This document shows positions 58,101 to 64,000 of a stretch of 64,000 bases of DNA, piece after piece; position 1 is the stretch's first letter; each line of letters begins with the position of its first letter. The DNA lies in assembly GCA_027946555.1 (NCBI GenBank), contig JAPEVC010000076.1, positions 1 to 64,000 of the forward strand. Direction: 5' to 3'. Below the pieces are notes generated by a model. The model ran no database searches and was not told where the DNA came from. It saw only the letters and a list, made by a program, of their open reading frames with translations. The translations under genes and the position numbers were made by a program. The DNA comes from Gnomoniopsis sp. IMI 355080. Taxonomy: Eukaryota > Ascomycota > Sordariomycetes > Diaporthales > Gnomoniaceae.

Positions 58101-61100
58101 GCAACGACGGCATCCACGAGTGAATTGTCACTAGCGATGTCTTGAGATACCCTCACGTAATAGATCTGATAATCTAATGGCGAGCATATACGCTCATATG
58201 TTTCTAAATAGCTTACCCTTGATCTCCTTGCATGTTGTCTTGAGATGTTGAGCGGAATACGGCACGTCACAACGGCCTGCACGACAGAGCTAGTAGTCTT
58301 GGCCCCCTGACTTGTTCATCATCATGCGTAGATGGGCGCCTGCCGAAGGGTAAGATGACTCGGAGCTGGCCTTTCCCGAAATATACTCAGACATGTTGTC
58401 TTGATAGACGAGCCATGCAAGCTTGCAATGTCGTGTAGCGGGGGAGGTGAGCACGAACCGCCCTTTAGTCTGCAGACGCACGTCCCTAGACGTCTTGAGG
58501 GTTTGGAAATTGGTCATTCTGGGAAGACTTTGCGAGTCCCTGTGGATCATGACGAGATGAAGAGTAGCACGCACAGATAGGTCGTCGGAACGGTGGGCCG
58601 TGACGAAGCAAGCGAACGTGGCGATGCGCGTAGTGCTTCTTCTAGAAGGCAGATCTACCGATCAATGACACCCACCGCGTGGTAAGGGTGTTCTGCACCT
58701 TTGGATCGGATCTGTTGCTGCGAAGAGCTGCAAGGGAGCCATCATTTCCTTCCACGTGCGTGACTAGATCTCCATAGGTTTTCTTTTGAGGGAGGCGGAG
58801 CTAAACCCTCTATCGCCGCTCCAGACCCCGAGGTCGACCAATGGGGACGGTTGAATGTTCGCAGAGGGCCTGCTTTGTGGGTGTTGATGGAAGGTTGGGT
58901 ATGCACAAGCTCTTTCTTCTAGGGATAGTGTACAAAGGCGGGAGGCAGAGCGAGCAGGGGCCTTGGAGACATGATATGGACCAGCGGTTGGTATCTGCAA
59001 GTGGCAGGCATGGTGTTGGGCGGCGCTCATGTCGGTGCCCTTGTTCTATTGAAGGATGGTAAGAGGCACCTTGCATAGTATATAAATGAGGTGGGAACAG
59101 GGGGGGAAGGAAGGGATGTGGCTCGTGATGAAGGGCGCCTGGCAGCAAATCACGCACTGTTTACGATCCCAGGGACGCTATGTAGTCGGGGCCATCGTCC
59201 GGCCGCACATTTCCCAAAGAGGGTAGACGAGCTGTGGAAGAGACAGCATAGAGGCCCGAGTTATCTCGTGGGTTGACGGCCGAGCTGGAGTCTCTCGTAC
59301 GTTGCACGAGACAAACAAGTCAGCACCTTGTGAGCACCCTGAACGGAAGTGAGAGCGCCACGCTCGTACGAGAGGGCATCGTGATGTGGGAGATATGTCC
59401 GCAAGCAGCATGGACGACTCGGGGCGAGGCTCACGAAAGACCCGACCAGGCTGCTTGTTGGTGTAGATGGGCCCCCCCTCCATCACCAGTGGCTGTGGAT
59501 TTCTTGGTGTAGCCATGCCTGGTCAGCATGCTTGGCACACGCGATCTAGTGGTCCGCCCAAGGAAATGAGGATAAGAACATGGAAGGGGGAACACAGACG
59601 GGCTCGGGACCGATTCTCTGCCAGTGATTCCAAGAGGCACTGTGCAGTACCAGTGCCGTGAGAATGCAGTGTTGTAAGCAGGTTTGTAAAGTCTGTTGTC
59701 TGATCATGGTGTAGATCGACCATATGCGCATGGGCGCGGCCACGAGGAGTTAGATAGAGGTGTGAGACCGGAAATTGGCAGTCAGCTTACCCGTACGAAG
59801 CTCATGTCTTGTGAGCAAAGCAAAAGCATGGAAAGAGAAACGCGAACACTTTCTTTTTCCTTCTCGTTGTCTCTTTTAGCGCTGTTTTTTTGTCTCGGGG
59901 TGATCCTGACATGCACGTGGTAGACACATACAGAAAAGACAGACCGTTCGAGTTCAGAAGCATACGCGCGGGATGGGATGAGACGAAGATGAGAGTAGGA
60001 AGAAGAAGAGCCTCAATAGCTAGAATACAGGTATGGTAGCTCTCCAAAGGAGGGCCTATCTTGCTTAGTCCTAGGTGCTGTGTCTAGGTACTCAATACTT
60101 CCCTGTTCCTTGCCGAGCTTGCGTCCCGTCTGTCTGTCTGCCTGTCTCTTGCCTGCTTCCAGTACCTATTCCAGTGCTATGGTAGGTTTTGGCTTTTGCC
60201 CCGGGTGGGGACCTACCTAGGTACCTAAACCCAGTGCGGGGCCTTGGGGCCCTGGGTCGTCGATCCTTGCCCAGGGCCTGCGATAGTTTTGTCGCTCTCC
60301 AAATCTGACTTTGCCATCCAGCCTTGCCATTTGATGACATACCTATGCCAATGTCATGCAAACCCGGCCGAGGCACACACGACCACCTGCGCACACCGTA
60401 CCCAACCTCCATTGGCCGTCACAGGCCAAGGACGAGTAGACAATTGAACGAATCCTCGGAAACGCAGGTCCCCACCCATACGATCCACGATCGCCAATTC
60501 GAAAACGAGCATGTCTTGAGAAGCGTTACCCGGATACCCAGTTCGACCACATCGCGCCTCCTTCTCACCAACAGGTCGCCCACTCAGACCTAGACCGACT
60601 CTTTGGCCTTGTTGCCACAGCTGGACGCATAGGCATACATATGCAACCCTCCTATGTCCAATTCGACGGGTAGCTGCAGCACATACCCACCTACCCCTCC
60701 TATCGACACCCTCGCACTCCATACCATCACCGCGACTACTCTCTAAGCTCCCCTTTCAGACCCTGTTTTTGCAGGCCCAGCTTGCCAGGCCCAGCGCCTT
60801 GTACGCCGACATCTACGTGTGCCCTACCCGCGCGCACCCTGTACTTGTACTTGTGTGTCCTGCGCGTGGAGTCTTGGTCTCTGTGAGCCCATGCGCCCTG
60901 TGCGCCTATCGCATTTCCCAGTCCCATTGCGACGGCGACTACGAATAGCCAACCCGCCTGCGTAGACTGCCACTACGGCCCGCACGGCCCCGAGACCTAC
61001 CACGTACCCGACGTGAAGACCTCTTCCCCCTGGTCTGTGGTCCTCTCGTCGACAATCCGCAGTGCGCCAACACGGTGGAGGAGGTATCACAAAGAACGCC

Positions 61101-61796
61101 CCATATCCTCCTGCCCGCGAGTCCATTGGCGAGCAACACTCGGTCGTGATAGTGGCCCGCGGAGAATACGAGGGTCCTGCGCTGTCATTGTGCGTCTGGG
61201 CGCTTTGGGGGGGCTTCAGCTGCCACACTGCAGCAGCCCCTTGGTCTGAGGTTTCTTCGAGAAGCTCCCGAAACGATCGCCCTCGATATTGCGGACTTGC
61301 GGATGCGCACAGACGGCTTCCCGCTCTGAATCCCTGGTTCCTTACCGCTAGAGACCCTCCTATCTATTAAGCGCGAGACAAATTGGGAGGCTCGACGCTT
61401 CATGATTCTGCAAGACGTTGATGGTCAATCCGTATACGTACAGATTACCACCATCCAGTCTACCCAATTCATCTGCGAGGGTAGCAAGAGACAGGGCACT
61501 ATTGCCAAGACAGGCCCAGTTGGCAGCACGTTCTGCGGCCGGAGTTCACACCTCGTGTTGTACAACCGCTAAGGCATTACTGCAGGAGGAGAGCAGCCTG
61601 CTACCCATCCAGGCCAAAGGCTACATCTGGTACAAGTAATCCGTGAGTGTGTGTGAGTGTGTGAGTGTGTGTGTGAGCGAGTGTGGTTTCGCAAAGGAGG
61701 CCGGTCAACTTGCATTGCCGTGCCGTCATTACGAGCATCTAGCTTGGCCCACCCATACCCAATACCTTCTACACATATATATGTAGCTGCTACACG
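58101..61796. other. 3.7-kb gene-free stretch upstream of acuK-like regulator
   Basis: No coding exon recognised; many frames of 60-134 codons overlap on both strands. It holds an ACCTACCTAGGTACCT element (60211-60226), TGTC-rich tracts (60130-60150), pyrimidine-rich DNA (60540-60780) and a GTGTGA-type microsatellite (61641-61681). A long regulatory and leader region for the downstream regulator is plausible. Confidence 0.45.
61641..61681. repeat. GTGTGA-type microsatellite
   Basis: Imperfect alternating GT interrupted by GA (GTGAGTGTGTGTGAGTGTG...), about 40 bases, roughly 120 bases before the acuK-like ATG. Confidence 0.8.
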
Positions 61797-64000
61797 ATGC
61801 CGGACGAAGTCGAATCCAACGGGGGCGAGGTCTCAGATGCCATGTCTGAGAATGACTTAGAGTACGACGAAAACGACGCCTCTTTGAAAGACGATGACAA
61901 GATGGCCGACAACGCCCTACAACAAGAATCAGGTCCCGACGGCGAAGTGAAGAAGAAGTATGATCCCAAGGATCCTATGCGACCAAGGAGAAAGAAGGCT
62001 CGGAGAGCCTGCTTTGCTTGCCAGCGAGCTCATCTAACTTGCGGTATGCCCCTCCATGGACATCATCAGCCAGACTGCTGTTTTGAGCTGCTTTTCCCCC
62101 CAGGCGCGTCTGGCATTTGCTTGATGCGTCCTGCAGACTATTCAGAATATACCTAGAGGCAAAACTAATGTACTTTGCAGGTGATGAACGACCATGCCAA
62201 AGGTGCATAAAACGTGGTCTTGCAGATCATTGTCAAGATGGAGTGCGCAAGAAGGCCAAATACCTTCATGATGCCCCTCCAGAGGCTTTGCGGCCTGTTC
62301 TTGGTCCAAATTACAACCCCAATGCACCACAGAACCGACCAAGTGGACAGCGTCATCCATCTAGTACTGGATCTGAAGCATCGTCCAATGTTGGCGGCTT
62401 CTTCTCTCCGACAACTGCTTCGAATCCGTACCCTCTCTTCTCGCCCCAGTCGGCTCTGGGCCCAATATCAGAAGGAATGGCTTTTGCCAGTCAGCAGTCA
62501 CCTGTATCACCGTCTTTCCAAACACCTCAGATGAGTGGTCTTACCGTGCCCCAGGTATCAGGGGACATAGCCGGCATGGCCTCTGCGTTTTTCGATCCTA
62601 CCAATCCAGCTTTATACAACTTCAACCTCGAGGGTTTAAACTTCGGCAGTCAATATGGCGCCATGGAGTTTGGCATGCTCAATCAAATGTCCTCTGGTGC
62701 TGCCGATACCTCACCACGCGATCCTGCATCCTTCTCCCAACAAGGCACAGGCGACGCAAACTTTTCAGCTGGGGCTTTCAACAATGGTATGGGTCAGTTC
62801 GACGGCGGTATGATGGGCGACATTCTCTCCATCGACCAGTCCGGCAATCCTCTCTACAATCAAGGCAATTTGCAGCACGGTCTCCCTCATGCTTACGCCA
62901 TTGCCGCAGGCCCAAACAATACTACAAGCCCCAGCACCGATCACGACAGCCCTCAGACCACCGTTGGCTTCGAGGGTCCGCAGACGACAACACCGTTCAA
63001 TGGGTCTGACTCGCAGATTCTGGGACCAGCGGTCCGTCCTAAGGGGAAGCCAAACATTCCGAAAACTTTCCCGCAGTCTCTACTCGCTCATCGACAGCGA
63101 GATGCGTCGGGGATTTATGAGAATGTCAAGGACCCCTTTCAATACGTCCAGGGTTTTCACCGCTTGATAGCCTTTCTTCAAAAGCGGTTCCGAACCAGTG
63201 GCGACAAACTCGTTCGCATTGCTCAGGCACTCGGGAGTTTCCGACCGTCTCTATTGTCATGTACCCGGACGTTGAATCGGGCCGACTTGGTCTTTATGGA
63301 GAAGTGTTTCCAGCGAACGCTGTTTGAGTATGAGGACTTCATGAATGCCGGGTCCAGTCCCACCATTGTCTGTCGACGGACGGGTGAGATCGCCGCCGTG
63401 AACAAAGAATTCACGGCTCTGACTGGATGGCCTAAGCAGGTGCTTCTCGGTGACGAGCCCAACAGGAATGTCAACACAGGCGGCAGCGCTGGAGGCTCAG
63501 GGGCAAACACTGAGACGTTGACAACGCCAAAGCTGAATAGTCTCAACAACCAAAACGAGCGAGGCAAGACCTCTGACAGCGAGAAACATCCATTGTTCAT
63601 CGCTGAACTCATGGACGACGACAGTGTGGTACAATTCTACGAGGACTTTGCGCACCTTGCCTTCAGTGATAGTCGCAGCGCCGTCACGCGGAAATGCCGT
63701 CTGCTCAAGTACCGTACACCAGAGACTATGGATGCGGCGAGCAATTCAAGCGTGAACGAGTCGCCACCGAAAGATCCCCGCACTATGTTTCTGAGCAACA
63801 GAGTCGCTAGGATTGATGGCGAGCACGGTATAGCGAGGATTGCCAAGGGTGGCAAGTTGGAGTGTACGTATGTCTGGAATGTGCGACGAGATACCTTTGA
63901 CATGCCAATGATGATGATCATCAATGTAAGTCTTCAAAACTACCCAGTCCGACAGGATAATCGTCACTGACTGTGTTGCTCGCAGTTCCTTCCATGCTAC
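61797..64000 (+). CDS. acuK: ERT1/AcuK-type Zn2Cys6-PAS gluconeogenesis regulator (partial)
   Basis: Exons 61797-62043, 62181-63925 and 63986 onward; the gene runs off the right edge (680 or so residues visible after adding FLPCY). Introns are 137 and 60 nt; the first splits the zinc cluster and splicing gives [31 protein letters not shown], followed by DGVRKKAKYLHDAP. This is the signature of the ERT1/AcuK family. The middle is Ser/Gln/Asn-rich. The PAS-like domain follows: FHRLIAFLQKRF, LVFMEKCFQRTLFEYE, PTIVCRRTGEIAAVNKEFTALTGW and AELMDDDSVVQFYEDFAHLAF. Family members activate gluconeogenesis genes on non-sugar carbon. Whether it is the AcuK orthologue or a paralogue needs comparison. The acidic N-terminus precedes the zinc cluster. 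Confidence 0.85.

Noticed and set aside
1..64000. tRNA or 5S rRNA genes
   Set aside because: I looked for GTTCGA-type T-loops with matching stems; the hits were in coding DNA or lacked a paired acceptor stem. A covariance-model scan was not possible.

Overview
The window is nuclear DNA of a filamentous ascomycete (Pezizomycotina, most likely a Sordariomycete). The genes carry short GT-AG introns, mostly 50-80 nt, with CTGAC/CTAAC-type branch sites. Recognisable fungal proteins include Tim17, Dug2, an ERT1/AcuK-type regulator, UstYa and cerato-platanin. Long intergenic stretches contain microsatellites and a recurring ACCTAGGT palindrome. I support 18 gene models that look intact (one cut by the window edge), one small hypothetical gene, one ankyrin-repeat pseudogene and one transposase-like remnant. 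Exon joins below were worked out by hand from splice signals and reading phase.

Left end (1-10.8 kb): three enzymes in a row match the galactosaminogalactan (GAG) exopolysaccharide cluster of Aspergillus: Sph3-type glycoside hydrolase (-), Ega3-type GH114 membrane-anchored galactosaminidase (-) and Agd3-type secreted deacetylase (+). The epimerase (uge3) and glycosyltransferase (gtb3) are not in the window and could lie beyond base 1. A monocarboxylate-type MFS transporter follows.

10.8-23.3 kb is accessory in character: gene-poor, with a broken F-box/ankyrin gene, a secreted cerato-platanin-like protein and a two-domain ABM-type protein. It then holds the most interesting pair in the window, an intact UstYa-family oxidase (two HxxHC motifs) divergent from a 96-residue secreted peptide made of four Tyr/Gly-rich 15-residue repeats. 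This arrangement suggests an undescribed dikaritin-like RiPP locus.

23.9-31 kb: an alternative NADH dehydrogenase, a metallo-beta-lactamase-fold hydrolase, a transposase-like DNA-binding remnant and a DHA1 MFS transporter.

31.8-42 kb is housekeeping: Ntn-type asparaginase, tim17, a 4.4-kb gap, then dug2 (glutathione degradation).

42-58 kb: a Zn2Cys6 regulator divergent from an MFS transporter (a likely regulator/target pair), a dienelactone hydrolase with a GC-AG intron, a DUF885 metallopeptidase-like protein, and a second DHA1 transporter whose last four exons are separated by unusually long introns.

Right end: an ERT1/AcuK-type gluconeogenesis regulator, preceded by 3.7 kb without genes and truncated by the window edge. 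I saw no tRNA, rRNA, intact transposon or CRISPR array.
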